Made by a program: the position numbers and the translations under genes
Assembly (NCBI GenBank): GCA_902545635.1
Contig: CACCGT010000009.1
Span: 1-51,345 of the forward strand
DNA: 51,345 nucleotides
DNA from: an uncultured Pelagibacteraceae bacterium
Lineage (GTDB): Bacteria; Pseudomonadota; Alphaproteobacteria; Pelagibacterales; Pelagibacteraceae
Direction: 5' to 3'
The notes under the pieces: generated by a model
What the model was told of the DNA's origin: nothing
Databases searched by the model: none
What the model saw: only the letters and a program-made list of their open reading frames with translations
In this document: positions 37,830 to 47,627 of the stretch, in pieces
How positions within the stretch are numbered: the first letter of the stretch is position 1
Layout of the letters: the number at the start of each line of letters is the position of its first letter

Positions 37830-39140
37830 ATGTCTAGTGAAACAAAATATTTGAATAGTGAATATAAAGATTTTTTTGAAAAAAGTTTATTAGATAGCGA
37901 TCCACAAATTTATAAAGCTATTAATGATGAATTAATAAGACAACAGAACCATATAGAGTTAATAGCATCTGAAAATATAGTATCTCAAGCGGTTCTTGAA
38001 GCTCAGGGATCAGTTTTAACTAATAAGTATGCCGAAGGTTATCCTGGCAAGAGGTATTATAACGGTTGTGAACATGTAGATGTTGCTGAACAATTAGCTA
38101 TAGACAGACTAAAAGAACTGTTTAATTGCAAATTTGCTAATGCACAACCTCATTCAGGGGCTCAAGCAAATGGAGCGGTGTTTTTAGCTTTATTAAAACC
38201 TGGAGATACCTTTATGGGAATGAGCTTGAATTCAGGAGGACATATTACTCATGGTTTAAAAATTTCTATGTCAGGTAAATGGTTTAATGCAATTGGTTAT
38301 GAGGTAGATAAAGAGTCTGAACTTATTGATTATGATAATGTTGAAAAACTTGCACTTGAACACAAACCCAAACTTATAATTGCGGGTGGAAGTGCTTATT
38401 CAAGAGTAATTGATTTTAAAAGATTTAGAGAAATAGCAGATAAAGTTGGGGCATATCTAATGGTAGATATGGCTCATTTTTCTGGTTTAGTTGCAGGTAA
38501 AGGATATCCAAATCCATGTGACTATGCACATGTGGTTACATCGACTACTCATAAAGTATTTAGAAGTGCGAGAGGTGGTATTATATTAACTAATCATGAA
38601 GACTTATCAAAAAAATTTAATACTGCAGTTTTTCCTGGATATCAAGGAGGACCATTAATGCATATCATAGCAGCCAAAGCAGTTGGTTTTAAAGAAGCCT
38701 TAAAACCTGAGTTTAAAGAATATATTAAAACTGTTTTAGCTAACGCAAAAATTTTAGCTGAAACTTTAAAGAATAACGGATTTAAAATTTATTCAGGAGG
38801 AACTGATACGCATTTGATGTTAGTTGATTTAAGACCATTTAATGTTAAAGGAAATGCTGCTGCTGAAAGTCTATCAAGAGCAAATATTACTTGTAATAAA
38901 AATGGTATTCCTTTTGATAGTGAAAGCCCAATGGTAACCTCTGGAATCAGACTTGGCTCTCAAGCTGCAACAACAAGGGGATTCGGATTAAAAGAATTCC
39001 AGATAGTTGGCGATTTAATAACAAAAACTATAAAAGGTTTATCAGAAAACCCAGAAGATAACTCTAAAATTGAGGATGAGGTAAGAAAAGAAGTTGTTAG
39101 CCTATGCTCAAATTTTCCTATATATAAGCACTTAGGTTAA
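37830..39140 (+). CDS. glyA: serine hydroxymethyltransferase
   Basis: PLP enzyme that interconverts serine and glycine with tetrahydrofolate. Seen in 436 residues: [60 protein letters not shown], and the PLP lysine Lys242 in [15 protein letters not shown]. Length is typical with about 15 extra N-terminal residues. It can use the glycine and methylene-folate made by sarcosine oxidase encoded in the same window. First of the glyA-nrdR-rib run. Confidence 0.97.
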   Translation: MSSETKYLNSEYKDFFEKSLLDSDPQIYKAINDELIRQQNHIELIASENIVSQAVLEAQGSVLTNKYAEGYPGKRYYNGCEHVDVAEQLAIDRLKELFNCKFANAQPHSGAQANGAVFLALLKPGDTFMGMSLNSGGHITHGLKISMSGKWFNAIGYEVDKESELIDYDNVEKLALEHKPKLIIAGGSAYSRVIDFKRFREIADKVGAYLMVDMAHFSGLVAGKGYPNPCDYAHVVTSTTHKVFRSARGGIILTNHEDLSKKFNTAVFPGYQGGPLMHIIAAKAVGFKEALKPEFKEYIKTVLANAKILAETLKNNGFKIYSGGTDTHLMLVDLRPFNVKGNAAAESLSRANITCNKNGIPFDSESPMVTSGIRLGSQAATTRGFGLKEFQIVGDLITKTIKGLSENPEDNSKIEDEVRKEVVSLCSNFPIYKHLG

Positions 39141-39149
39141 TTTAGTCTT

Positions 39150-39608
39150 ATGATATGTCCTATATGTAAAAAAGGCGATACATCGGTCGTCGATTCAAGA
39201 CCAACAGAGGATGGGACAACAATTAGAAGAAGAAGATTATGTGTTTGTGGTCAAAGATTTACTACATTTGAAAGAGTACAATTTAGAGAACTTACAGTGA
39301 TAAAAAAAAATGGAAGAAAATCACCTTTCGATAGAGAAAAATTATCAAAATCAATTTATGTTGCTTTAAAAAAAAGACCAATTGATACAGAAACTACTGA
39401 AAAGTTTATTTCAAAAATTAGCAGATCATTAGAAGAATTAGGACAAAATGAAATTCTATCTAATACTATCGGGACAATGGTTATGGAAGGATTAAAAGAA
39501 CTTGACCCTGTAGCTTATGTTCGTTTTGCATCTGTATATAGAAACTTCAGAGAAGAAAAAGACTTTGTTCAATTTGTGGATAGAATAGATGTCTTTAAAA
39601 AAAGATAA
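39150..39608 (+). CDS. nrdR: transcriptional repressor NrdR
   Basis: NrdR represses ribonucleotide reductase genes in response to ATP/dATP. The 152-residue protein has an N-terminal zinc ribbon (Cys3, Cys6 in [10 protein letters not shown]; Cys31 and Cys33 in [17 protein letters not shown]) and an ATP-cone domain from about 46 ([18 protein letters not shown]...). The second cysteine pair is C-x-C rather than the usual C-x-x-C, one residue shorter. Length normal. Overlaps ribD by 20 nt, the usual neighbour. Confidence 0.94.
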   Translation: MICPICKKGDTSVVDSRPTEDGTTIRRRRLCVCGQRFTTFERVQFRELTVIKKNGRKSPFDREKLSKSIYVALKKRPIDTETTEKFISKISRSLEELGQNEILSNTIGTMVMEGLKELDPVAYVRFASVYRNFREEKDFVQFVDRIDVFKKR

Positions 39609-40686
39609 ATTCAAATTATCAGGAAAAAAAATTATGAACTTTGCTATTAAACTAGCAGAGAATAATAAATATTTTACAGGAACGAATCCATCCGTTGGTT
39701 GCGTTATAGTAAAAAAAAATAAAATATTATCATTTGCTACTACTAATACCGGTGGTAGGCCACACGCAGAAAATATCGCTTTAAGTAAAAATAGATATAA
39801 CAAAGGAACAACATTATACTCAACACTTGAACCATGCTCTCATCAAGGAAAAACTCCACCATGTACAAATGCAATAATAAAAAACAAAGTTAAAAAAGTT
39901 TATTATTCAATAGAGGATAAAGATTTTCGAACTTTTAATAAAACAAAAAAAATTTTAAAATTAAAAAATATAATTGCAATATCAGGTCTGCAAAGAAAAA
40001 AAGTTCATAATCTTTACAAAGAATATAATTATATTAGATCTAACAAAGCCCCATATATAACAGGTAAAATTGCAAGTTCATCAAATTACAATATTTTAAA
40101 AAACAATTCCCCAATTACAAACGAGCATTCAAGAAAGGTTTCGCATCTTTTAAGATTTCAAAATCACGCTATATTAACCTCTTACAAAACTGTAAATACT
40201 GACAATCCTAAACTTAATTGTAGATTAAATGGATTAGAAAAATTTTCACCAACAGTAATTGTAATTGATAAAAACTTGAAAATAAAAATTAACTCTTTTG
40301 TGATTAAAAATATAAAAAAGAGTAAATTAATTATATTTCACAGTTCTAAAAATATCTCAAAAATTAAATTGTTAAAAAATAAAGGAGTTAAACTTATTTT
40401 TCAAAAAGTTGAAAATAACTCAGTTTTATGTATTAAAAAAATTACTCAAAAAATATATAAGTTGAGATTACATAGGTTACTTGTAGAGTCTGGAAAAAAT
40501 TTAATGACTAGTTTTCTTAAGGAAAATTTATTAAATGAATTCTATTTTTTTAAAAGTGACAAAATAATCCATAATAGATATAAAATTAATATATCATCAT
40601 TAGTTAAAATGATTAATAAAAACTATAAAAATAAGAAAAAAATAAATACGTATTTAGGTAACGATACACTTACACATTATTATTAA
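39589..40686 (+). CDS. ribD: bifunctional riboflavin deaminase/reductase RibD
   Basis: RibD deaminates then reduces the pyrimidine intermediate of riboflavin synthesis. The deaminase domain (1-145) has [11 protein letters not shown], the zinc motif with His59 and Glu61 in [10 protein letters not shown], and Cys83 and Cys92 in [12 protein letters not shown]. The reductase domain (about 150-365) is divergent but has [19 protein letters not shown] and a [23 protein letters not shown] segment. The ATG at 39589 overlaps nrdR by 20 nt; Met16 (39634) is an alternative start. Normal length. Confidence 0.94.
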   Translation: MSLKKDKFKLSGKKIMNFAIKLAENNKYFTGTNPSVGCVIVKKNKILSFATTNTGGRPHAENIALSKNRYNKGTTLYSTLEPCSHQGKTPPCTNAIIKNKVKKVYYSIEDKDFRTFNKTKKILKLKNIIAISGLQRKKVHNLYKEYNYIRSNKAPYITGKIASSSNYNILKNNSPITNEHSRKVSHLLRFQNHAILTSYKTVNTDNPKLNCRLNGLEKFSPTVIVIDKNLKIKINSFVIKNIKKSKLIIFHSSKNISKIKLLKNKGVKLIFQKVENNSVLCIKKITQKIYKLRLHRLLVESGKNLMTSFLKENLLNEFYFFKSDKIIHNRYKINISSLVKMINKNYKNKKKINTYLGNDTLTHYY

Positions 40687-40687
40687 A

Positions 40688-41281
40688 ATGTTTAATGGAA
40701 TTATATTTGACAAGGGAAAAATAAGTAGCATAAAAAAAAGAGCTAAGGGAATTAATTTATTCATTAGATCTTCTTTGAATGTATCAAAAAAAAACCTAGG
40801 CATTTCAATTTCATGTGATGGTGTTTGTCTTACTTTAATTTCATATAAAAATAAGATTTTAGAATTTTATTTATCCAACGAAACACTGGCTAAAACAAAA
40901 TATAAAAATATTAAAATTGGTGATGTAATTAATTTAGAAAAACCATTAAAATTTGGTGATAATATTTCAGGTCATATCTGTCAGGGTCATGTAGATACAG
41001 TCTGTTCTTTAAAAAGAATAATAAAAGTAGATAAGTCACACATATTCGAATTTAAAATAAGCAATTTATTTAAAAAACAATTAGTTGAAAAAGCATCTAT
41101 ACTAATTAATGGAGTATCACTAACTATTTCAAAAATTAAAAAAAATTCTTTTGAAATATGGGTTATACCTCACACATTAAAATTGACAAATTTAATTAAT
41201 TTAAAGAAAAATGATTTAGTAAATGTTGAAATAGATATTATGTCCAAATATGTAAAAAAGTTTATTAATGAAAAAAAGTAA
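40688..41281 (+). CDS. ribE: riboflavin synthase
   Basis: Converts two 6,7-dimethyl-8-ribityllumazines to riboflavin. The internal duplication of the family is visible: MFNGIIFDKGKISSIKKR with GISISCDGVCLTLIS in the first barrel, and FGDNISGHICQGHVDTVCSL, then KASILINGVSLTISKI in the second. 197 residues, normal. It starts one base after ribD and overlaps ribBA by 14 nt. Confidence 0.95.
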   Translation: MFNGIIFDKGKISSIKKRAKGINLFIRSSLNVSKKNLGISISCDGVCLTLISYKNKILEFYLSNETLAKTKYKNIKIGDVINLEKPLKFGDNISGHICQGHVDTVCSLKRIIKVDKSHIFEFKISNLFKKQLVEKASILINGVSLTISKIKKNSFEIWVIPHTLKLTNLINLKKNDLVNVEIDIMSKYVKKFINEKK

Positions 41282-42383
41282 TTTTAGTTCAATAGAAAGT
41301 ATTATCAAAACAGTCAAAAAAAATGGAATGTATATTCTTGTAGATGATGAAAGCAAGCATGAAGAAATGGAAAATGAAGGAGATTTAGTAATATCTACAT
41401 CTGCAGTCAGTCCTAAACATATAAATTTTATGGCAAAACATGCTAGGGGATTGATCTGTTTAGCAATGGATAGTTTACAATCAAAAAAAATTGGGTTAAC
41501 TTTAGCTTCACCAATTAATCAATCAAGAAGCAAAACTGCTTTCACATATTCTATAGAGGCAAAAAAAGGTGTCACAACTGGAATATCAGCTTATGATAGA
41601 GCTAAAACAATTAAAGCTGCATCAAATAAAAATGCCAAAAAAACTGATATCGTATCACCTGGACATATATTTCCAGTTATAGCAAGAGACGGCGGTGTTC
41701 TTGTAAGAGCAGGACACACAGAAGCTTCAGTTGATATATCAAAACTTGCCAAAAAAAATAATTCAGCCGTCATTTGTGAAATCATGGCAGATGATGGAAA
41801 AATGGCTACAGGCAAAACATTATTTAATTTTGCAAAAAAACATAAACTTAAAATAGGAAAAATTGAAGATCTAATTGCCTATAGGTTAAAGAGAGAGAAA
41901 TTAATCAAATTAAAAAAAACCTCTTCTATTATTGTTCAGAATCAAAAATTTAAAATCAAAGTATTCGAAAATATTCTTGATGGGTCTGAGAACTTTGCAT
42001 TGATAAAAGGGTCTTTAAAAAAAGGTATCATCCCGAGATTAAGAGTAATATCCTCAAATGTGGTTCAAAATTATCTCATTAACCAAAAACTACCTAATGC
42101 ATTTGATAAAACAATTACTTACTTTAAAAAATATAATAATTGTGTTCTTGTATTTATTAGAGATCCTAATTTAAAATCAGTTACACAAACACTTAAACAG
42201 TATAATAGTAAAACTTTCTATAAAAAAGGCCATGATAAATTGATTAGAAATTATGGTATTGGAGCACAAATTATTAAATCTTTAAACATTAAAAATATGA
42301 TACTTGTTACTAGATCAAAAAAAAAAGTGATAGGATTAGATGGGTATGGAATTAAAATTAGAAAGCAGGAAATTATAAAGTGA
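41268..42383 (+). CDS. ribB: 3,4-dihydroxy-2-butanone-4-phosphate synthase with degenerate GTP cyclohydrolase II-like domain (RibBX type)
   Basis: The N-terminal part (about 1-210) is a full DHBP synthase that makes the four-carbon unit of riboflavin: VDDESKHEEMENEGDLVIS (25-43), with a small insertion before the ENEGDL core, then TGISAYDRAKTIKAA and RAGHTEASVDISKLA. The C-terminal part (about 215-371) resembles GTP cyclohydrolase II in fold hints (FALIKG, NYGIGAQIIKSL, GLDGYGIKI) but lacks the C-x2-G-D-...C-x-C zinc cysteines and the GEGRGIGL loop. So it should not open GTP; RibBX-type proteins like this are known in Proteobacteria. Confidence 0.88.
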   Translation: MKKSNFSSIESIIKTVKKNGMYILVDDESKHEEMENEGDLVISTSAVSPKHINFMAKHARGLICLAMDSLQSKKIGLTLASPINQSRSKTAFTYSIEAKKGVTTGISAYDRAKTIKAASNKNAKKTDIVSPGHIFPVIARDGGVLVRAGHTEASVDISKLAKKNNSAVICEIMADDGKMATGKTLFNFAKKHKLKIGKIEDLIAYRLKREKLIKLKKTSSIIVQNQKFKIKVFENILDGSENFALIKGSLKKGIIPRLRVISSNVVQNYLINQKLPNAFDKTITYFKKYNNCVLVFIRDPNLKSVTQTLKQYNSKTFYKKGHDKLIRNYGIGAQIIKSLNIKNMILVTRSKKKVIGLDGYGIKIRKQEIIK

Positions 42384-42772
42384 AAAAAAAAATTCTAATT
42401 GTTGTTGCAAGTTATTATGAAAATATTGCTAGTTCTTTATTAAAAAGTGCAAAAAATAAAATTAAAAATAAATGCAATATTCATGTAATTAGGGTGCCAG
42501 GAGCATTTGAAATACCAGTTACAATTGCCAAAAATTTAAAAAAATTTCATGGATTTATAGCTTTAGGTTGTGTGATTAAGGGAAAAACACCACATTTTGA
42601 TTTTATATCCAAATCTACCACAGATGCATTAATGACATTATCTATTACATCAAAGAAACCTGTCGGAAACGGTGTGATCACATGTTTAAATAAAAAACAA
42701 GCGTTAGAACGTGGTAAGAAAGGATCTGAAGCAGCAGAAGCAGTATTATCAGTACTTTTCAATAAATTATGA
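42380..42772 (+). CDS. ribH: 6,7-dimethyl-8-ribityllumazine synthase
   Basis: Joins the RibD product with dihydroxybutanone phosphate. 130 residues, short against about 155 in E. coli, but with the motifs VPGAFEIPVTIAKN, GFIALGCVIKGKTPHFDFISKSTTDAL (the catalytic His region) and PVGNGVITCLNKKQALERG. GTG start, overlapping ribBA by four bases. The N-terminus is trimmed. nusB begins four bases before its end. Confidence 0.94.
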   Translation: MKKKILIVVASYYENIASSLLKSAKNKIKNKCNIHVIRVPGAFEIPVTIAKNLKKFHGFIALGCVIKGKTPHFDFISKSTTDALMTLSITSKKPVGNGVITCLNKKQALERGKKGSEAAEAVLSVLFNKL

Positions 42773-43173
42773 CATTTCAATTTTCTCCACAAAGAAATCC
42801 TAGAGTAATAATTATACAAAAACTTTATGGAAAACTTTTTAACAATGAAGAAAATATCAGTTTTCCAAAACACAGGTTCAAAAAATTTATCAAAGATATT
42901 GTCAATGGCACTATAGAGAGAGAAGAATTAATAAATGCGGAGATTGATAGTCATTTAGATCAGGATCTTAAAATTAAAAATATGGATAAAGTTTTTCAAA
43001 TTATTATCAAAAGTGCAATTTTTGAATTTTTGTATAAACCAAATACTTCCATCAAAATCATTATAAATGAGTATTTAAAAGCATCAAATTTTTTTATCGA
43101 TGACTCGCAAACTAAATACTTAAATGCATTATTAGATAAAATTTCAAAAAAAATTAGAATTAGCAATGAATGA
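42769..43173 (+). CDS. nusB: transcription antitermination factor NusB
   Basis: NusB joins NusE at boxA of rRNA operons to prevent early termination. 134 residues, all helical; the first helix carries NPRVIIIQKLYGKLFN, a divergent form of the R-x-x-A-x-Q-x-L-Y start, and the C-terminal FQIIIKSAIFEFLYKPNTSIKIIINEYLKASNFF, a recognisable second half. Sequence is diverged, but position between ribH and thiL is the conserved one. Overlaps thiL by 8 nt. Confidence 0.9.
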   Translation: MTFQFSPQRNPRVIIIQKLYGKLFNNEENISFPKHRFKKFIKDIVNGTIEREELINAEIDSHLDQDLKIKNMDKVFQIIIKSAIFEFLYKPNTSIKIIINEYLKASNFFIDDSQTKYLNALLDKISKKIRISNE

Positions 43174-44131
43174 ATTTACTCTAATTCAAAAGTATTTTAA
43201 AAAATTAACATATAACAACCCATCAGCACTTAATTTAAATGATGATGTTTTTTTTGATAAAAAAAAAAATGTTGTTGTTTCTTCTGATACTTATGTTGAG
43301 GGTGTTCATTTTTTTAATTTTAAAAAACCTGATTTAGTAATTAAAAAAATAGTAAGATCCTCAATATCAGATTTGTATTGCAAGGGTGTAAAACCAAAGT
43401 TTATTTTTATTGCTGCCAGTGGAAATAATATATCTTTTTCAAAAAAAAATTTAGATCTTATATATAAAAGTTTAAAACAAGAACAAAAAAAATATAAATT
43501 TAAATTATCAGGTGGTGATACAACAAAATCAAAAAAAACAATATTCACAATTACTAGTTTGGGATATTCAAAAAAAATAATCCAAAGAAATAAATGTAAA
43601 AATAATGATGATATTTATGTGACCGGAAACTTAGGTGATAGTTATTTGGGTTTATTACTTTTGAGTAAAAAGTTATTTTTAAAAAACATTAAACAAAAAA
43701 AATATTTTATTCAAAAATATTATATTCCCGATTTACCAACTAAAATTAGTTCAAAACTAATTAAATTTGCCAATTCATCAATTGATATATCTGACGGTTT
43801 ATTTGGTGATTTAACTAAATTAATTAATACAACTAAATTATATTATAAATTGGATGTTGAAAAAGTACCTATTTCATCAATGCTTAAAACTTATCTCATT
43901 AATACTAATAAAAAAAAAATAAATTTTATTTCTAAAGGAGATGATTATCAAATTCTATTCACTTCATCAAAATCAAATAGGAGATATATCAAATCTTTAT
44001 TTAAACGAATGAATCAAAAAGTGACATTAATAGGAAATTTAACTAATGAAATCAAAAGCAATCAAATTATCTATAATAAAAATACTGTAAAACACAGCTA
44101 TAATGAGGGATATTTCCATAATTTCTCATGA
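43166..44131 (+). CDS. thiL: thiamine-monophosphate kinase
   Basis: ThiL phosphorylates thiamine phosphate to the active pyrophosphate. 321 residues with the PurM-like fold motifs: ALNLNDDVFF, VVSSDTYVEGVHFF, DLYCKGVKPKFIFI, KLSGGDTTKS, SIDISDGLFGDLTKL and SKGDDYQILFT. Length is normal. End of the glyA-rib-nusB-thiL run; 71 nt to hppA. Confidence 0.94.
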   Translation: MNEFTLIQKYFKKLTYNNPSALNLNDDVFFDKKKNVVVSSDTYVEGVHFFNFKKPDLVIKKIVRSSISDLYCKGVKPKFIFIAASGNNISFSKKNLDLIYKSLKQEQKKYKFKLSGGDTTKSKKTIFTITSLGYSKKIIQRNKCKNNDDIYVTGNLGDSYLGLLLLSKKLFLKNIKQKKYFIQKYYIPDLPTKISSKLIKFANSSIDISDGLFGDLTKLINTTKLYYKLDVEKVPISSMLKTYLINTNKKKINFISKGDDYQILFTSSKSNRRYIKSLFKRMNQKVTLIGNLTNEIKSNQIIYNKNTVKHSYNEGYFHNFS

Positions 44132-44159
44132 AGTTAAACATTGCGTTTTATAATATTTT

Positions 44160-44188
44160 TTGTATTACATTGTCTCCATAAATATATT
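44160..44188 (+). promoter_or_regulatory. candidate promoter of hppA
   Basis: TTGTAT (44160-44165), a 17-nt spacer and TATATT (44183-44188), in the 71-nt thiL-hppA gap. Predicted start is about 8 nt before the AAAGGA site, so the leader would be very short. Good spacing but modest consensus; sequence inference only. Confidence 0.4.
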
Positions 44189-44192
44189 TAAC

Positions 44193-44198
44193 AAAGGA
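44193..44198 (+). promoter_or_regulatory. ribosome binding site of hppA
   Basis: AAAGGA ends 4 nt before the hppA ATG at 44203, slightly close but consistent. It is one of the clearer sites in the window and fixes the hppA start. Confidence 0.6.
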
Positions 44199-44202
44199 AC
44201 TA

Positions 44203-46308
44203 ATGAACTCATCAACAGAAACAATACTTTTATACATTATAGCAGCGGGAATTATATCAATCATTTATGGTTTTTTTACTGGTCGTAATATTTTAAACTC
44301 TAGCTCTGGTAATGCTAAAATGATTGAAATAGCATCAGCTATTCAAATAGGTGCTCGTGCATATCTAAATAGACAATATAAAACTATTGCAATAGTTGGG
44401 GTTGTTGTTTTGGTTATTATCTCTGTTGCATTTAGCCCATTAGTAGGTCTAGGTTATTTAATTGGAGCTGCGCTTTCAGGAATTGCCGGTTATGTTGGTA
44501 TGTTAGTTTCTGTTCAAGCTAATGTTAGAACTGCTGAAGCTTCAAGAAAAAGCCTAGCAAATGGTTTGTCAATTGCTTTTAAATCAGGAGCTGTAACTGG
44601 TATGTTAGTTGCTGGATTAGCTTTGTTGTCAATTGCTGTTTATTATTATTTTCTAGTAAAGATTGGTATAGATGAAAGAGAAATAGTTAATGCTTTGGTT
44701 GCACTTGGTTTTGGAGCTTCTTTAATATCTATATTCGCAAGATTAGGTGGAGGAATTTTTACAAAAGGTGCAGATGTTGGTGCCGATTTAGTTGGAAAAG
44801 TAGAGGCAGGCATTCCCGAAGATGATCCGAGAAACCCAGCTGTTATCGCAGATAATGTTGGTGACAATGTTGGAGATTGTGCGGGTATGGCAGCAGATTT
44901 GTTTGAAACTTATGCCGTAACAATTGTTGCTACAATGGTTCTGTCGTCAATATTTTTTATCGGAGATTTTAGCATGATGATTTATCCTTTAGCAATAGGT
45001 GGTGCATGTATTCTAACATCTATTTTAGGAACATTTTTTGTAACGCTTGGAAGTGATAAGAATATAATGAAAGCTATGTATAAAGGTTTTGTCATAACTG
45101 CTATAAGCTCTCTCATTATCTTATATCCTATTACTAAATATGTAATTGGTTTCACTACTGAGTATATTGTAAACGAAAAATCATTTACTGGATTAAGCTT
45201 ATATTTCTGTGGAATAATAGGTCTTGTTATTACTGGATTGATTATATGGATCACTGAATATTATACAGGCACAGACTATAGACCAGTTAAAAGTGTAGCT
45301 CAATCTTCAACAACAGGTCATGGCACGAATGTAATTCAAGGATTGGCAGTTTCTATGGAAGCAACTGCTATACCAGCATTAATTATTGTTGGTGGAATAT
45401 TGCTAACTAATCATATCGCTGGTTTATATGGCATTGCAATTGCAGTAACCACAATGCTTGCACTTGCGGGCATGGTTGTAGCTTTAGATGCATATGGCCC
45501 AGTTACCGATAATGCTGGAGGAATTGCAGAAATGTCTAATCTGCCAAAAAACGTCAGAAAAACAACCGATGCTTTAGATGCAGTTGGAAATACGACAAAA
45601 GCAGTAACGAAAGGTTATGCAATCGGGTCAGCAGGACTTGGAGCTTTAGTTTTATTCGCTGCTTATACAGAGGATATTAAACATTTTTCTAAAGTTGCTG
45701 GTTCAAATTTAGAAGGAATTATAGTTACATTTGATTTATCTAACCCATTTGTTGTTGTTGGTTTATTAATTGGTGGGATGCTTCCATATTTATTTGGATC
45801 AATGGGCATGCAAGCAGTAGGTAGAGCAGGGAGTGCTGTAGTTATTGAAGTTAGAAGACAGTTTAAAAAAATACCAGGTATTATGAAGCGTAAAGCTAAA
45901 CCTGATTATGGAAGACTTGTCGATTTATTGACAAAAGCTGCTATTAAGGAAATGATAATTCCATCCCTGTTACCGGTTTTATCTCCTATAGTGCTTTACA
46001 TAATTATATATTTTATTGGTGGACAAGTTGCAGCATTATCAGCTGTTGGGGCAATGCTTTTAGGAGTAATTATTACAGGATTATTTGTTGCTGTTTCTAT
46101 GACAGCAGGAGGTGGAGCTTGGGATAATGCCAAAAAATATATAGAAGATGGTAAATTTGGTGGTAAAGGTTCTGAAGCTCATAAAGCTGCAGTCACAGGA
46201 GATACCGTTGGTGATCCTTATAAAGATACAGCTGGACCAGCAGTTAATCCAATGATTAAAATAACAAATATTGTTGCTCTTTTATTATTAGCCGTGATAG
46301 CTGGTTAA
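44203..46308 (+). CDS. hppA: K+-insensitive pyrophosphate-energised proton pump
   Basis: Membrane pyrophosphatase that couples hydrolysis of inorganic pyrophosphate to proton export. The 701-residue protein has many membrane spans and the PPi-binding motif [35 protein letters not shown] around residues 190-230; a second acidic site is [11 protein letters not shown] and a third [10 protein letters not shown] with [18 protein letters not shown]. Lys466 in [12 protein letters not shown] is the residue that marks the K+-independent class (Ala in K+-dependent enzymes). The end overlaps the convergent glycosyltransferase gene by 21 nt. Confidence 0.97.
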   Translation: MNSSTETILLYIIAAGIISIIYGFFTGRNILNSSSGNAKMIEIASAIQIGARAYLNRQYKTIAIVGVVVLVIISVAFSPLVGLGYLIGAALSGIAGYVGMLVSVQANVRTAEASRKSLANGLSIAFKSGAVTGMLVAGLALLSIAVYYYFLVKIGIDEREIVNALVALGFGASLISIFARLGGGIFTKGADVGADLVGKVEAGIPEDDPRNPAVIADNVGDNVGDCAGMAADLFETYAVTIVATMVLSSIFFIGDFSMMIYPLAIGGACILTSILGTFFVTLGSDKNIMKAMYKGFVITAISSLIILYPITKYVIGFTTEYIVNEKSFTGLSLYFCGIIGLVITGLIIWITEYYTGTDYRPVKSVAQSSTTGHGTNVIQGLAVSMEATAIPALIIVGGILLTNHIAGLYGIAIAVTTMLALAGMVVALDAYGPVTDNAGGIAEMSNLPKNVRKTTDALDAVGNTTKAVTKGYAIGSAGLGALVLFAAYTEDIKHFSKVAGSNLEGIIVTFDLSNPFVVVGLLIGGMLPYLFGSMGMQAVGRAGSAVVIEVRRQFKKIPGIMKRKAKPDYGRLVDLLTKAAIKEMIIPSLLPVLSPIVLYIIIYFIGGQVAALSAVGAMLLGVIITGLFVAVSMTAGGGAWDNAKKYIEDGKFGGKGSEAHKAAVTGDTVGDPYKDTAGPAVNPMIKITNIVALLLLAVIAG

Positions 46309-47274
46309 CTTATATCTTTTATATGTTGTATAATTTTCATTCCATGTTTTTAACCAGTCCTCAGTAGTAGCTGGTACAGTCCTTGAAATATGATATGACA
46401 ATGTGTTTACTGGTGCTATGCACTTAACCTCTTTGTATACTTCATGCAATGGTTTTTCAAACGGTTCGTTTACTTTTTCACCAACAAGTCTTATTTTTTT
46501 TTTATATTTATTAAATAAATTTTTACTAATCATAAATGTTAATAATGTTTCACCTACTATTCTCCATTTATATTTATTACCAATCAACAAACTTGTTTTA
46601 TATAATGAATCATAATAAAACGGGTAATCAGTAGGACACATTGCTACATCTTCATTAAATAGAGAAGAAATTCGTGAAAATGTCAACAATAACTCCTCTA
46701 TACAATCTTGTTCAAACAAATAATCATCCTCAATAAAAAAAATTAAATCCTCAGCTTTTTCCGCTTGGTCACAACATTCTAGATAAGATCCTCTATTTCC
46801 ATTTATTTTTGAAACATGCCTCTTAACTATTATTTTATCATCATTTAATAGTTTTAAGATACTTGAGTCAAAATCATTAGATGAATTATCAGAAATTAAA
46901 TGCAAAGTAATTTTTACTTTGTTATTTTTTAAAAAATTTAAAATAGAATTTTTTAAACTCAATAAACTTACACTAATTAAAGTTTCTTTATTAATGTCTG
47001 GAACTATCCTCTTCCATCTATCTGTCGAATTCCAAAGATTTACTTTTGGTGCGTAACGGTAATAGATATCTAAATTTTTTATTTTTCTTGTTAAATCTAA
47101 ATATCCTCTAGCATAATTAAATGATTTATCATTTAGTTTTATTAAATTTCCACTCTGATTTTTATAATTTGGATTTTCAATGTTTAAAGTTTCTTTATTA
47201 TAAGCATAAACATTTAACAGCTTAAGAATTAATCTTTTAAGTTTACTCTGTTTTTTATATTTTCTTGAAAACAT
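46288..47274 (-). CDS. putative GT-A-fold glycosyltransferase
   Basis: Not firmly recognised. 328 residues; after a basic N-terminus and about 90 residues of unclear role there is a GT2-like core: [37 protein letters not shown], then [33 protein letters not shown] with Glu182-Asp183-Asp184 as likely metal-binding DxD equivalent. No membrane span. It begins a polysaccharide-type gene group, divergent from the GIY-YIG gene. Likely transfers a sugar to a surface glycan; substrate unknown. Confidence 0.6.
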   Translation of the reverse strand: MFSRKYKKQSKLKRLILKLLNVYAYNKETLNIENPNYKNQSGNLIKLNDKSFNYARGYLDLTRKIKNLDIYYRYAPKVNLWNSTDRWKRIVPDINKETLISVSLLSLKNSILNFLKNNKVKITLHLISDNSSNDFDSSILKLLNDDKIIVKRHVSKINGNRGSYLECCDQAEKAEDLIFFIEDDYLFEQDCIEELLLTFSRISSLFNEDVAMCPTDYPFYYDSLYKTSLLIGNKYKWRIVGETLLTFMISKNLFNKYKKKIRLVGEKVNEPFEKPLHEVYKEVKCIAPVNTLSYHISRTVPATTEDWLKTWNENYTTYKRYKLTSYHG

Positions 47275-47308
47275 AGAATTAACATTTAATTATTTAAGTT
47301 AAATAGTC

Positions 47309-47314
47309 TATAAT
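47309..47314 (+). promoter_or_regulatory. possible -10 element for the glycan locus
   Basis: A consensus TATAAT lies 29 nt before the GTG start at 47343 in the 68-nt divergent gap. The matching -35 (TTAATT at 47286-47291, 17-nt spacer) is weak, so the promoter call is tentative. Confidence 0.3.
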
Positions 47315-47342
47315 TAATTAACAATATATTTTAGGATTTTTA

Positions 47343-47627
47343 GTGAGTTTTGAGGTTTATATGATAATTGCCAAAAGATATGATCGTTTTATTAGCTATG
47401 TAGGTTACGCAAAAAGTTCAGTAAAAAGGTTAAATGTTCACAATAAATCAAAGGGAGCTAAATTTACTAAAGGAAATCATTGGAAATTAATATATAAAAA
47501 AAAATATTTGACTAAAAGTTTGGCAATGAAAGAAGAATATAAACTAAAAAAAAATTATAAATTGAGAAAATCTCTTGTAAAAAAATACATTATAAAAAAT
47601 GAAAATTGCAATTTTACTACCTTATAA
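47343..47627 (+). CDS. GIY-YIG domain protein
   Basis: A 94-residue protein made almost only of a GIY-YIG fold: VYMIIAKRYDRFISYVGYAKSSVKRLNVHNKSKGAKFTKGNHWKLIYKKKYLTKSLAMKEEYKLKK. The YVGYA segment stands for the YIG strand, the arginine in VKRL and the glutamate in MKEEYKLK are the expected catalytic positions. Small free-standing proteins of this group (UPF0213/YhbQ-like) are thought to be nucleases in DNA repair or mobility, not proven. GTG start. Its last 29 nt overlap the next gene. The first member of a plus-strand run leading into the glycan genes. Confidence 0.75.
   Translation: MSFEVYMIIAKRYDRFISYVGYAKSSVKRLNVHNKSKGAKFTKGNHWKLIYKKKYLTKSLAMKEEYKLKKNYKLRKSLVKKYIIKNENCNFTTL

Noticed and set aside
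39589-39633. Start of ribD at Met16 (39634) instead of 39589
   Set aside because: Kept the upstream ATG because short overlaps are the rule here; the downstream start remains possible and does not affect the domain content.
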